Shown: positions 1 to 8,536, numbered from the stretch's first letter. The stretch: DNA of 19,901 nucleotides from Lachnospiraceae bacterium UBA3711 (GCA_002371345.1 DFHY01000034.1:1-19901); one strand, 5' to 3'. Made by a program: numbers and translations. Notes: generated from the sequence alone by a model not told the origin.

Positions 1-1086
1 GTCATGCGTCTCCGCAAGGCAATCAAGCAGGCGAGAGAGGCCGGGCTGCTCGGCGAGAACATCCTCGGCACCGATTTCAGCTTCGACTGCCATCTCAGAC
101 TTGGCGCAGGCGCATTTGTCTGCGGTGAGGAGACCGCTCTTCTGAACTCCATTGAGGGTAAGAGAGGTATGCCCCGTCCCCGTCCGCCTTTCCCGGCAGT
201 CAAGGGTCTGTGGGGCCAGCCGACCATCATCAACAACGTTGAGACTCTGGCATGCGTGCCCTTCATCCTCCGCGAGGGTGCTGAGAGCTTCGCAAGTGTC
301 GGAACAGAGCGCTCCAAGGGAACCAAGGTGTTCGCGCTCGGCGGCAAGGTCAACAACGTCGGCCTGGTTGAGGTCCCGATGGGAACCACTCTCCGCGAGC
401 TGATCTATGATATCGGCGGCGGCATTCCGAACGGCAAGAAGTTCAAGGCTATCCAGACCGGCGGTCCGTCCGGCGGATGTCTGACCGAGGAATTCCTCGA
501 TGAGCCGATTGATTTCGATAATCTGGTAGCCAAGGGCTCGATGATGGGATCGGGCGGAGCTATCGTCATGGACGAAGACAACTGTATGGTAGACGTCGCG
601 AAGTTCTATATGGAATTCATCTGCGACGAGTCCTGCGGAAAATGTTCTCCCTGCCGTATCGGTACCAAGCGCATGCTTGAGATCCTGACACGCATCACCG
701 AAGGCAAAGGCACCATGGATGACCTCAAGGCTCTCGAAGAGCTGAGCGATACCGTCAAGAGCAATTCTCTGTGCGCTCTCGGACAGACAGCTGCCAACCC
801 GGTCAACTCGACTCTTTCGCATTTCAGGGATGAGTACCTTGCCCATATCGTGGACAAGAAGTGCCCGGCCCATGTGTGTAAGAAGCTGATGGCATACCAC
901 ATCGATCCTGACAAGTGCATCGGCTGCGGTATGTGCCGCAGATCATGTCCTGCTGACTGCATCCACGAGTCGGATTACACCGCTCCGGGTCACAAGAAGG
1001 CATCGATGAAGATCGATACCGAGAAGTGCATTAAGTGCGGAACCTGCATAAGTACATGCCGCTTCAAGGCCATCGAGAAACGATAA
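1..1086 (+). CDS. hydB: NADH/NADP-linked [FeFe]-hydrogenase NuoF-like subunit (HydB/HndC), 5' truncated
   Basis: This is the flavoprotein subunit of a soluble multi-subunit [FeFe]-hydrogenase. It should bind FMN and NAD(P)H and pass electrons through Fe-S clusters to the catalytic subunit encoded next. The reading frame is open from base 1, so the gene begins upstream and the ATG at 4 is internal; the usual thioredoxin-like 2Fe-2S domain is not visible. About 361 residues are seen. They include the NuoF-type GAGAFVCGEETAL segment, PTIINNVETL, the ESCGKCSPCR cluster motif, and a C-terminal pair of 4Fe-4S motifs (CIGCGMCRRSCP and CIKCGTCISTCR) that separates HydB/HndC from plain NuoF. It ends 10 bp before the next start and shares its ribosome site region, so the two genes form one operon. 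Whether the partner is NAD or NADP, and whether it bifurcates electrons with ferredoxin, cannot be read from this fragment. Confidence 0.93.
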   Translation, partial: VMRLRKAIKQAREAGLLGENILGTDFSFDCHLRLGAGAFVCGEETALLNSIEGKRGMPRPRPPFPAVKGLWGQPTIINNVETLACVPFILREGAESFASVGTERSKGTKVFALGGKVNNVGLVEVPMGTTLRELIYDIGGGIPNGKKFKAIQTGGPSGGCLTEEFLDEPIDFDNLVAKGSMMGSGGAIVMDEDNCMVDVAKFYMEFICDESCGKCSPCRIGTKRMLEILTRITEGKGTMDDLKALEELSDTVKSNSLCALGQTAANPVNSTLSHFRDEYLAHIVDKKCPAHVCKKLMAYHIDPDKCIGCGMCRRSCPADCIHESDYTAPGHKKASMKIDTEKCIKCGTCISTCRFKAIEKR

Positions 1087-1096
1087 GGGGAGGTGC

Positions 1097-2875
1097 ATGG
1101 ACATGATTAATATTAAGATTGAAGGAATTGATTATCAGGTGCAGGAGGGTCTGACGATCCTCGAGGCCGCTAAGTCCTGCGGTTATGAGATCCCATCTCT
1201 GTGCGCGTTTAACCATGGCGAGTGCAATCAGGGCTCCTGCCGTGCATGTCTTGTCGAGGCTACCGGAGCGCGCGGACTGGTCGCCAGCTGTGTCTATCCT
1301 GTCAGTGAAGGCATGGAGATCCGTATCTCCAGCCCGAAGGCTGTTGAGGCACGCCGCCGCAGTGTAGAGCTCCTGCTCTCCAACCACAACAAGAACTGCC
1401 AGCAGTGCGACAAGAACGGACACTGCGAGCTGCTCCATGTCGCACAGCTCGTCGGAGCAAGAGATGACGCTTTCGCGGGCTCGCACTCAGAGATCTCTAT
1501 AGACAGGCTGGCTCCGGCACTTGTACGCGACACCAGCAAGTGTATCCTCTGCGGACGCTGCGTGGCACGCTGCCAGAACGCTCACGGCCTTGGCATCCTC
1601 GGTTTCGAGAACCGCGGCTTCAATACAATCGTATCTCCGGCCGAGAACCGCAGCTTCGCCGATTCTCCGTGTATCCAGTGCGGCCAGTGCGTCAATGTAT
1701 GTCCGACCGGCGCCCTTATGGAAAACTCTGAGATCAGCCTGATCGACGAGGCGTTCAAGGCCGGCAAGCATGTCATCGCCCAGGCAGCTCCCGCTGTCCG
1801 TGCGGCGCTCGGCGAGGAATTCGGCTATCCGATCGGAACTCCTGTCACCGGCAAGATGGCAGCTGCCATGCGCAGACTTGGTTTCGAGAGAGTCTACGAC
1901 GTCAACTTCGGCGCTGACCTCACCATCATGGAGGAAGGAACGGAGCTTCTTCACCGCCTGACCGAGGGCGGCACGCTTCCGATGATCACCTCCTGCTCAC
2001 CGGGATGGGTCAACTACGCCGAGTACAATTACGGAGATCTTCTCCCCCATCTGTCCACCTGCAAGTCCCCGCACCAGATGCAGGGCGCGATCATCAAGTC
2101 ATGGTGGGCGAAGCAGCATGATGTAGATCCGAAGGATGTCTTCGTAGTCTCCGTCATGCCGTGTGTTGCCAAGAAGTTTGAGAAGCAGCGCGATCAGCTG
2201 AAGGTGGATGGTCTGCAGGATGTGGACGCCGTCATCACCACCCGCGAGCTTGCCCGCATGATCCGCCGCAGCGGTATTCTGTTCAACCGCCTGCCGGATG
2301 AAGAGTGGGATGCTGATATCATGGGCGATTACTCCGGAGCCGGCGTCATCTTCGGCGTCACCGGCGGCGTTATGGAGGCTGCCCTGAGAACCGTCTACTT
2401 CAAGATGACCGGCAAGGAGCATGAGCCGATCGAGCTCACCGCGGTTCGCGGCCACGATGCCGGCATCCGCGAAGCTTCCATCGACATCAACGGCGCGAAA
2501 GTCAACGTGGCGATCGCTTCCGGAATGAAGAGCGCAAGCGTTCTTCTTGATGAGATCCGTGAGGGCAAGAGCAAGTATCACTTCATCGAGATCATGGGCT
2601 GCCCGGGCGGCTGCATCAACGGCGGCGGCCAGCCATACGTGAGACCTGCCCTGCTTCCGAACGAGGATGACAACATCCTCGACACCTACAAGGAGAAGAG
2701 AGCTCAGGCGCTGTACTCTGAGGATGAGCGCCAGACCGTACGTCAGAGCCACAACAACCCGCAGATTATCGAGCTGTACGAGAAGTTCCTCGGCGAGCCG
2801 AACGGGCATTTGGCTCATGAGCTGCTTCACACCAGCTATGCCGCAAGGGTCGGCTTCAACGAGGTCAAGAAATGA
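1097..2875 (+). CDS. hydA: [FeFe]-hydrogenase catalytic subunit (HydA/HndD)
   Basis: This catalyses reversible H2 formation at the H-cluster, as the catalytic subunit partnering the NuoF-like protein upstream. The 592 residues match the usual length of the multi-domain form. The order is an N-terminal 2Fe-2S domain (Cys at about 36, 43, 48, 51 and 65), a His-Cys3 cluster (HNKNCQQC...C, 97-110), two 4Fe-4S motifs (CILCGRC at 149 and CIQCGQC at 192), then the H-cluster motifs TSCSPGW (298), MPCVAKKFE (354) and MGCPGGCINGGGQP (500). The short C-terminal extension AHELLH is typical. GGAGG at 1089-1093 is only 3 bases from the ATG at 1097 and 9 from the ATG at 1103, so the second ATG may be the true start. 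L1 has Ser after the Cys where many single-subunit enzymes have a second Cys. Cytoplasmic; probably expressed with hydB and an upstream hydC. Confidence 0.96.
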   Translation: MDMINIKIEGIDYQVQEGLTILEAAKSCGYEIPSLCAFNHGECNQGSCRACLVEATGARGLVASCVYPVSEGMEIRISSPKAVEARRRSVELLLSNHNKNCQQCDKNGHCELLHVAQLVGARDDAFAGSHSEISIDRLAPALVRDTSKCILCGRCVARCQNAHGLGILGFENRGFNTIVSPAENRSFADSPCIQCGQCVNVCPTGALMENSEISLIDEAFKAGKHVIAQAAPAVRAALGEEFGYPIGTPVTGKMAAAMRRLGFERVYDVNFGADLTIMEEGTELLHRLTEGGTLPMITSCSPGWVNYAEYNYGDLLPHLSTCKSPHQMQGAIIKSWWAKQHDVDPKDVFVVSVMPCVAKKFEKQRDQLKVDGLQDVDAVITTRELARMIRRSGILFNRLPDEEWDADIMGDYSGAGVIFGVTGGVMEAALRTVYFKMTGKEHEPIELTAVRGHDAGIREASIDINGAKVNVAIASGMKSASVLLDEIREGKSKYHFIEIMGCPGGCINGGGQPYVRPALLPNEDDNILDTYKEKRAQALYSEDERQTVRQSHNNPQIIELYEKFLGEPNGHLAHELLHTSYAARVGFNEVKK

Positions 2876-2913
2876 TGTAGTTGGGCGCTGCAGAGCGTTC
2901 ATTAGATAGATAC

Positions 2914-2950
2914 GGAGCCGTCGCATGATTGCGGCGGCTCCTATTTTCTT
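2914..2950 (+). terminator. Intrinsic terminator of the hydrogenase operon
   Basis: An 11-bp stem (2914-2924 with 2931-2941, GGAGCCG... pairing with ...CGGCTCC, one G-U) encloses the loop ATGATT and is followed by TATTTTCTT. It lies 38 bases after the hydA stop, on the same strand, and ends that operon. Confidence 0.88.
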
Positions 2951-2970
2951 CAGTATTCCGGCCTTATAAA

Positions 2971-3113
2971 CCAGCAAGGCGGACTCTTTTGACGGAAAGC
3001 TTCTCTCCTGCCAGCAAGGCGGCCTCTTTTGACGGAAGGCATTCTCGATACCAGAACGCACGGCAAGTAGTCCACGAAGCCAATAAGGCGGCCTCTTTTG
3101 ACGAAAGGCATTC
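2971..3113 (+). repeat. Three imperfect direct copies of a ~34-bp repeat
   Basis: Copies start at 2971, 3011 and 3080 (steps of 40 and 69 bp). They share the core AAGGCGGMCTCTTTTGAC followed by GGAAGGCATTC with a few changes. The spacing is too irregular for CRISPR and the copies encode nothing recognisable. Together with an inverted copy at 3244-3273 they look like a dispersed genomic repeat family. Confidence 0.75.
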
Positions 3114-3144
3114 CCGCAAACACGTCGCCTGCCTTCACCCGTCT

Positions 3145-3162
3145 GCGATGCAATTGCATCGC
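3145..3162. repeat. 18-bp perfect palindrome
   Basis: GCGATGCAATTGCATCGC equals its own reverse complement. It sits in the hydA-EamA spacer between the direct repeats and their inverted copy. It could be a protein-binding site or part of the repeat element; no T-tract follows, so it is not a terminator. Confidence 0.5.
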
Positions 3163-3219
3163 GCTCCGCCTCCCATAGAAGCGTGGGTCGGCTTCGCGCG
3201 TGCACGCATCTGGACGGGC

Positions 3220-4158
3220 TCAGTCGGCTCCTATGGTTTGCCTGGAATGCCTTCCGTCATTGCGAGTCCGCTCTCTTTTTGTGCCGGTATCCATATGTTT
3301 TAGATTCAGCAGCAGAATTGCCGCAAGCACAAGAACCACTCCGGCCGCTGACAGCAGCGTCATCTTCTCATGATAGATGAATACTCCGATTACGGACGCG
3401 ACTACCGGCTCGACCGAGGCAAGTATGGACGCCTTACCATTTTCCATTCCGGTCAGGCCGTATGTATACAGAAGGTATGGTACGAAGCAGCTCAGCACTC
3501 CGCATCCAAGGCACCACAGGAAAGCGGGAACAGATGATGTCATGGCGGAGGCTATGCCCTGCGGTCTCCATATGAGGCAGGCACCCGCCGCGGCCAGCAG
3601 GCAGGAATAGAAGTTGATCGTACTGGTGCTGTATCCTCTCTGAAGAGCATACCTTGAGAAGATAGTGTACAGTGCGTACCCGAATCCCGCGCCAAGTCCG
3701 TACATCAGGCCAGCCGGCGTCAGAGCGGTTCCTGTTCCGACTCCTGACACAAGGGCACAGCCGGCAAATGAAAGTATTACCGCGGCAATCTTACTGCCTG
3801 TAATCTTCTCTCCAAACAGGACAGCGGACATCAGCATAACAAAGGTCGGTGCCGTATACAGCAGTATCGCGGCCGTCGACAGGTTCATCATGCTGATGGC
3901 ATGGAAATAACAGAATGTAAAAAACAGAAGGCTGAACAGGCCGGTGCCTATAAAGCACCAGACATCTCTCAGCCTTACTTTAAACTGTGCCGGATTCGTA
4001 CACAAGATAAGGACTGCAAAGCACAATGCGGCGATCCCGCACCTGACAACTATCGCCCCGTTCGAATCAATTCCGATCAGGGCAAGGTGCCGGGTGAAGA
4101 ATCCCATGAATCCCCAGAAGAAGCCGCCGCCGAGAACAGCCGCTGTGTATCTGTTCAT
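3220..4158 (-). CDS. EamA-family (DMT) transporter
   Basis: This inner-membrane permease belongs to the drug/metabolite transporter superfamily. It has 312 residues arranged as ten hydrophobic segments in two EamA halves, which is normal for the family. It opens with AAVLGGGFFWGFMGFF. The second half contains VEPVVASVIGVFIYHEKMT, the characteristic end-of-domain motif with the conserved P and E. The substrate cannot be told from sequence; relatives move amino acids, nucleotide metabolites or other small molecules. The start is supported by GGAG about 5 bases upstream, lying inside the end of tex. Only one base separates this ATG from the tex stop, so translation is probably coupled. The last ~20 residues after the final membrane segment are charged and come from a dispersed repeat, so they are probably not functionally important. 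Confidence 0.9.
   Translation of the reverse strand: MNRYTAAVLGGGFFWGFMGFFTRHLALIGIDSNGAIVVRCGIAALCFAVLILCTNPAQFKVRLRDVWCFIGTGLFSLLFFTFCYFHAISMMNLSTAAILLYTAPTFVMLMSAVLFGEKITGSKIAAVILSFAGCALVSGVGTGTALTPAGLMYGLGAGFGYALYTIFSRYALQRGYSTSTINFYSCLLAAAGACLIWRPQGIASAMTSSVPAFLWCLGCGVLSCFVPYLLYTYGLTGMENGKASILASVEPVVASVIGVFIYHEKMTLLSAAGVVLVLAAILLLNLKHMDTGTKRERTRNDGRHSRQTIGAD
3244..3273 (-). repeat. Inverted copy of the dispersed repeat, inside the 3' end of the EamA gene
   Basis: Read on the minus strand this segment carries GCGGACTC, a five-base linker, and GACGGAAGGCATTCC, matching the three direct copies at 2971-3113. It supplies codons for the last residues (about NDGRHSRQ) of the EamA transporter, so the repeat appears to have supplied that gene's tail and stop. 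Confidence 0.65.
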
Positions 4159-4159
4159 C

Positions 4160-6748
4160 TCAGCTCCATTTCTTTAACAGCGCGGACATATCAAGTCCGC
4201 CGGACTCACTGCCGCCCTGCCGGCGTGTTCTCTGTGAGGTTCTGTCGCCCTTTCCACCGGACTGGCCCGGCCTTCCGGCAGCGTCAGAGCGGCGCGATGC
4301 GCCATTGTCTGATGTGCTGTTTCCGCCGCGCCTTCCATCGGAGCCTGACATGCCGCCTGATCTTCGCCTGTCGCCCGAGCCTGACGCACTGTTCCCGCTA
4401 CGCCTTGCATCGGAGCCTGACATGCCCCCTGCTCCGCGCCTGCCGCCCGAGCCTGACATGCTTCCTGCTTCGCGCCTGCTGCCTGAGCCTGACATGCTTC
4501 CTGCTCCGCGCCTGCCGACGGGCACAGATGAACCCTTTGTACCGCTCTTGTCAGCCACCGAAGCATCCTCTCCCAGCTTCATCGTCAGGGCGATTCTCTT
4601 TCTGTCCAGATCGACAGACAGCACCTTCACCTTCACGATGTCACCTACCGAGACAACATCGAGCGGATGCTTTACGAACCTCGTATCACTCATCTGCGAA
4701 ACATGTACAAGCCCGTCCTGATGGACGCCTATATCGACAAATGCGCCGAAGTCTATGACATTTCGCACTGTCCCGTTCAGGATCATGCCGCTCTTGAGGT
4801 CTTCCATCGAGAGCACGTCTGAGCGCAGAATGGGCTTAGGCATATCGCTTCTGGGATCACGTCCCGGCTTCTCCAGTTCCTGGGCAATATCAACCAGGGT
4901 CTCGTATCCGACCTCCAGCTCCTTCGCTGTCTCCTCAGCCTGCCTGCGGTCCTTCATGCGGCTACTCAGTCCGCTTACCTTTCCGCTCCTGACATCATCA
5001 AGCCCCATTCCCATCTTCTCAAGAAGACGCTTCGCGGCCTCATAGGATTCCGGATGCACGCCGGTCATATCAAGAGGATTCTTCCCGCCGCGGATTCTCA
5101 GGAAACCGGCGCACTGCTGATACGCCTTGGGACCGAGGCCGGCAACCTTCAGAAGCTGTTTCCTGTCTGAGAAGCTCCCGTTCTCGTCCCTCCAGTCCAC
5201 TATGGAACGGGCAGTCTTCTTCGTGATGCCCGAGACATACTCAAGAAGAGATGTGGACGCCGTATTCAGGTCAACTCCGACCTGATTAACGCAGGTCTCA
5301 ACCACGCCCTCAAGCTTCTCTCCGAGCTTCTTCTGATCACAGTCATGCTGATACTGGCCGACGCCTATCGACTTCGGATCGATCTTGACAAGCTCTGACA
5401 ACGGATCCTGCAGCCTGCGCGCTATCGACGCCGCACTCCTCTGACCGACATCGAATTCAGGGAACTCCTCAGCGGCAAGCTTACTCGCGGAATAGACTGA
5501 AGCTCCGGCTTCATTTACGATTACATACTTAACGTCACGGTCGGGAAGCTCAGCCAGGATCTCGGAGATCACCTGCTCCGACTCTCTTGACGCAGTGCCG
5601 TTCCCGCAGGAAATGAGCGTGACATCGTACTGTCTGATCAGCCTCTTGATCGTCTGCTTGGCTGCCTCGATCTTAGCCGGCGTGGTCGGCGCCGTCGGAT
5701 ACACGACCGTGGTGTCGAGAACCTTGCCCGTACTGTCAACCACCGCAATCTTACATCCTGTCCTGAAGGCCGGATCCCATCCAAGCACAACCTGTCCCGC
5801 GATCGGCGGCTGCATCAGCAGCTGGCGGAGATTCTTGCCGAACACATCTATCGCTCCGTCCTCAGCCCTCTGAGTCAGGCTGCTGCGGAGCTCTCTCTCT
5901 ATAGCCGGGCCGATCAGCCTTCTGTACGCGTCGCGGCAGCTGTCCTCAAGCGCTGCGGCGGAAAACTCATAGCCCGGAACGTCAGGCCTCAGGATAAAAT
6001 GAGATATCTGACGTATCATGTCATCCTCGTCAACCCTGATGCTGACAGACAGAACCTTCTCCTTCTCGCCGCGGTTCAGTGCCAGGATTCGGTGTCCCGG
6101 GATCTTCGCTGCCGCCTCTTCGTGGTGGAAATACTGAGCGTATACAGACTCCGGAGTGTCCATATCCTTCCTGACCTCCGACACAATAAACGCCGTATCA
6201 AAGGTACTCTCCCTGATCGCCGCGCGGATATCCGCCCTGTCGGAAATGCTCTCGGCAATGATATCCTCCGCTCCCTGAAGCGCGGCGTCAGCGTCCTTCA
6301 CATCCTTCTCAGGATCAACAAAGTCCGCCGCCCTCTCAATGCAGGGCAGCGTCATTTCCTGTGACAGAATCTCCAGAGCAAGCGGCTCCAGTCCCCTCTC
6401 CTTCGCGATCAGCGCCCTCGTACGCCGTTTCGGACGGTACGGCAGGTACAGATCCTCAAGAGACGACTGTGTCGCGGCCTCCTCTATCTGCTTCCTGAGC
6501 TGAGGCGTCAGCTTCCCCTGCTCCTCTATCGAGGCCAGGATCACTCCGCGTCTCTCCTCCAGAGCTCTAAGATAACGAAGACGCTCGTCCAGGCTTCTAA
6601 GCTGGGTGTCATCCAGCGTTCCATGTGCTTCCTTGCGATATCTCGCAATGAAAGGAATAGTGTTTCCCTCGTCAATAAGTTTAATAACCGCCTCCACTTG
6701 CCAGGTCTGAATACCCAGCTCGGAGGCGATAGTCTGTACTATGTTCAT
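4160..6748 (-). CDS. tex: Tex-family S1 RNA-binding protein with a repeat-expanded C-terminal tail
   Basis: Tex is a cytoplasmic nucleic-acid-binding protein linked to transcription and RNA metabolism, related to eukaryotic Spt6. The 862 residues show the Tex N-terminal helical region (1-200), a YqgF-like RNase H fold domain (about 320-450, GWDPAFRTGCK), the GVGQYQHD signature (462-469), helix-hairpin-helix repeats (500-555) and an S1 domain (654-725). Ordinary Tex proteins end soon after S1. This one continues for about 135 residues, with six 12-residue Gly/Ser/Arg units at 745-816, then a basic Gly/Arg/Gln segment and a terminal LDMSALLKKW helix. The tail is probably disordered and may bind RNA, as RGG-like tails do. 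The upstream site is weak (purine-rich AGAAAGAG) but the N-terminus matches the family. The EamA gene follows directly. Confidence 0.95.
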   Translation of the reverse strand: MNIVQTIASELGIQTWQVEAVIKLIDEGNTIPFIARYRKEAHGTLDDTQLRSLDERLRYLRALEERRGVILASIEEQGKLTPQLRKQIEEAATQSSLEDLYLPYRPKRRTRALIAKERGLEPLALEILSQEMTLPCIERAADFVDPEKDVKDADAALQGAEDIIAESISDRADIRAAIRESTFDTAFIVSEVRKDMDTPESVYAQYFHHEEAAAKIPGHRILALNRGEKEKVLSVSIRVDEDDMIRQISHFILRPDVPGYEFSAAALEDSCRDAYRRLIGPAIERELRSSLTQRAEDGAIDVFGKNLRQLLMQPPIAGQVVLGWDPAFRTGCKIAVVDSTGKVLDTTVVYPTAPTTPAKIEAAKQTIKRLIRQYDVTLISCGNGTASRESEQVISEILAELPDRDVKYVIVNEAGASVYSASKLAAEEFPEFDVGQRSAASIARRLQDPLSELVKIDPKSIGVGQYQHDCDQKKLGEKLEGVVETCVNQVGVDLNTASTSLLEYVSGITKKTARSIVDWRDENGSFSDRKQLLKVAGLGPKAYQQCAGFLRIRGGKNPLDMTGVHPESYEAAKRLLEKMGMGLDDVRSGKVSGLSSRMKDRRQAEETAKELEVGYETLVDIAQELEKPGRDPRSDMPKPILRSDVLSMEDLKSGMILNGTVRNVIDFGAFVDIGVHQDGLVHVSQMSDTRFVKHPLDVVSVGDIVKVKVLSVDLDRKRIALTMKLGEDASVADKSGTKGSSVPVGRRGAGSMSGSGSRREAGSMSGSGGRRGAGGMSGSDARRSGNSASGSGDRRRSGGMSGSDGRRGGNSTSDNGASRRSDAAGRPGQSGGKGDRTSQRTRRQGGSESGGLDMSALLKKWS
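4301..4516 (-). repeat. 36-bp coding minisatellite in tex
   Basis: Six degenerate units of 36 bp encode the 12-residue pattern xRRxAGxMSGSG (tex residues 745-816). A seventh, badly decayed unit follows. The unit is in frame, so copy-number changes would alter tail length without breaking the protein. Confidence 0.82.
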
Positions 6749-6774
6749 TCTCTACTCTTTCTAGTATAGCAAAC

Positions 6775-6797
6775 GACAAAGTTCTCTCTTCTTTGTC
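6775..6797 (-). terminator. Weak hairpin between the PspC gene and tex
   Basis: Arms GACAAAG (6775-6781) and CTTTGTC (6791-6797) enclose a 9-base loop. On the minus strand GTTTGCTATACT follows, which contains no strong U-run, so termination would be weak. TATACT at 6763-6768 could be a -10 element for tex, but no convincing -35 is visible. Confidence 0.3.
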
Positions 6798-6822
6798 ATT
6801 TACCGCGCCTGAAGCTCTGTGG

Positions 6823-7068
6823 TTACTCTTGTGCTTCGTTGTCACTGTCAGGATTGATCACATCCTTCAGGTCTCTCTCCATCGGGTCGGCCTTCGGCAT
6901 CAGAATCCCGGCGATAATATACAGCAACAGTCCCATTCCCGCAAACAGGGTAACCGCGACCCATATTAAGCGGACCAGCGTGGAATCAATTGAGAAATAC
7001 TCCGCGATACCTCCGCAGACGCCGAATATCTTGCAGTCTGTCGCGGATCTTTTCAGTTCCTTCTGCAT
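6823..7068 (-). CDS. PspC-domain membrane protein
   Basis: This is a small envelope protein of the PspC family. In proteobacteria PspC helps signal membrane stress; in Firmicutes such single-domain proteins are common and mostly uncharacterised. The motif CKIFGVCGGIAEYFSIDSTL is followed by VRLIWVAVTLFAGMGLLLYIIAGILMP, the canonical PspC membrane hairpin, then an acidic cytoplasmic tail of about 20 residues. The frame is open back to 7119, but AGGAGG ends 8 bases before the ATG at 7068, so an 81-residue protein is chosen. The upstream part would encode a run of Glu from the ribosome site itself. It stands alone between an NSS transporter and tex, all on the minus strand. Confidence 0.9.
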   Translation of the reverse strand: MQKELKRSATDCKIFGVCGGIAEYFSIDSTLVRLIWVAVTLFAGMGLLLYIIAGILMPKADPMERDLKDVINPDSDNEAQE

Positions 7069-7132
7069 ATTTCTTTCCTCCTCTTCTTCATTCCAACTTA
7101 CATTGTAACTAATCGCCACCCCTCATTGCCCA

Positions 7133-7196
7133 GAACACTTCGTGTTCCAAGGAGCGCTTCGCGCCTGGTGCGGCCAGTCTGCCGGCGGCAGACTGG
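7133..7196. repeat. Three tandem short-loop hairpins after the NSS transporter
   Basis: The series is GAACAC-TTC-GTGTTC (7133-7147), a smaller GCGC-TTC-GCGC (about 7154-7164), and CCAGTCTGCC-GGC-GGCAGACTGG (7174-7196). The last begins 3 bases past the transporter stop on the minus strand. No U-run follows any of them, so these are not standard terminators; they may stabilise a 3' end or be a mobile repeat. Confidence 0.6.
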
Positions 7197-7198
7197 GA

Positions 7199-8536
7199 TC
7201 AGCTCCAGTCAAAGTTCACCAGGCCGATTATATACAGCCCGATAACGATGACCGGTACAGCATACTTGAACACAGGTTTCATCCAGTTCCTGACCTTCAA
7301 ACCCTTGCCCGCATTCGCCTCTTTCACAAAGTTATCCCATCCCCATCCGAATCGGTCGCTGACACAGAACAGTGTCATAATGAGCGCTCCGAGAGGAAGC
7401 AGGTTGGTGCTGACGATGAAGTCCCAGAATTCGAGCCATGCGCTGTCCTCGGCAAACGGATGAAAATGAAGCACGCTGTAGCCGAGCGCAGTCGTAAGAG
7501 CTGACAGGAACACTATAGTGCCGGTGACAACAGCGCCCTTCTTCCTGCTCCACCCGGTAAGCTCCCTGACACAGGCCAGGATATTCTCGCAGACCGCGAT
7601 CACAGTAGAGAACGCCGCAAATGTCATGAACAGGAAGAATATGGTTCCCCAGATCCGTCCGCCCTCCATGGAGTTAAACACCGCGGCCATCGTGTTGAAC
7701 AGAAGCGCGGGACCGTCGCTGACATCGAGGCCAAGCGAGGTGCAGGCCGGAAAGATGATCATACCTGACATGATAGCCACAAAGGTATCCAGGACAATGA
7801 CATTTACCGACTCACCCATGAGGGAGCGCTCTTTGCCGATATAGCTTCCGAATATCGCCATTGAACCGATACCGATCGACAGCGTGAAGAATGCCTGGTT
7901 CATCGCCGCGACGATAACTTTGAAATTGATCTTACTGAAATCCGGAAGAAGATAGAATTTCAGACCCTCAGCCCCGTTCTCCATCATGCAGCTTCTGACC
8001 GCGAGAACAACCATCAGGCACAGCAGGGCAACCATCATGTACTTTGTCACACGCTCCAGGCCGCTCTGAATGTTAAATGACAGTATCAGAAACGCAAGCA
8101 CCACAACCACTGCCAGATATCCGACATTCAGTCCGGGATTTGTAATCATCTCTGTAAAGCCGAGATTCTCAGATCTCCCGGTAAGAAAGCTTATGAAGTA
8201 GTACAGGATCCATCCGGTAACCACCGTGTAAAACGCCATCAGGCAGAAGTTGCCTATCATGGCAAGGATCCCGTGCCAGTGCCACTTCTGCCCCGGCTTC
8301 TCCAGCTTCTGGTACATCTTCACAGGACTTGCCTGTGAGGCGCGCCCGATTGAGAACTCAACCGTCATTGCCGGCAGGCCCAGAACCACAAGGCAGATCA
8401 CGTACACAAGCACGAAAGCCCCGCCGCCGTTGCGCCCCGTCATCCACGGGAATTTCCAGACATTACCACAGCCGATCGCGCAGCCGGCACTCAGGAGTAT
8501 AAACCCAAGCCGGCTCCCCAATTGTTCTCTTTCCAT
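7199..8536 (-). CDS. Sodium-dependent NSS (SNF) family transporter
   Basis: This is a Na+-coupled symporter of the neurotransmitter:sodium symporter family, which in bacteria usually takes up amino acids such as tryptophan, tyrosine or leucine. The 445 residues fit the bacterial subfamily with about 11 membrane helices. The first helix carries CAIGCGNVWKFPW, the family signature around the unwound substrate and Na+ site. SIGIGSMAIFGSY matches helix 6, and FAAFSTVIAVCE the helix 8 region with Ser/Thr that helps bind Na+. The frame extends to a TTG at 8548, but the ATG at 8536 sits just behind GGGAGGAGAT and gives the usual short N-terminus. The substrate cannot be assigned. It has its own probable promoter upstream and structured hairpins immediately downstream. 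Confidence 0.93.
   Translation of the reverse strand: MEREQLGSRLGFILLSAGCAIGCGNVWKFPWMTGRNGGGAFVLVYVICLVVLGLPAMTVEFSIGRASQASPVKMYQKLEKPGQKWHWHGILAMIGNFCLMAFYTVVTGWILYYFISFLTGRSENLGFTEMITNPGLNVGYLAVVVVLAFLILSFNIQSGLERVTKYMMVALLCLMVVLAVRSCMMENGAEGLKFYLLPDFSKINFKVIVAAMNQAFFTLSIGIGSMAIFGSYIGKERSLMGESVNVIVLDTFVAIMSGMIIFPACTSLGLDVSDGPALLFNTMAAVFNSMEGGRIWGTIFFLFMTFAAFSTVIAVCENILACVRELTGWSRKKGAVVTGTIVFLSALTTALGYSVLHFHPFAEDSAWLEFWDFIVSTNLLPLGALIMTLFCVSDRFGWGWDNFVKEANAGKGLKVRNWMKPVFKYAVPVIVIGLYIIGLVNFDWS

Noticed and set aside
2971..3113. Possible CRISPR array
   Set aside because: There are only three imperfect copies, with steps of 40 and 69 bp, no uniform spacers and no cas genes.
2099..3205. Long minus-strand ORF (368 codons) across the hydA 3' end
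   Set aside because: It is antisense to hydA, has no family motifs, and its repeated FRQKRPP segments come from the intergenic direct repeats.
3901..4758. Plus-strand ORF (285 codons) over the EamA-tex junction
   Set aside because: It is a shadow of the two minus-strand genes; its repetitive Cys/Arg/Leu-rich part is the antisense of the tex minisatellite.
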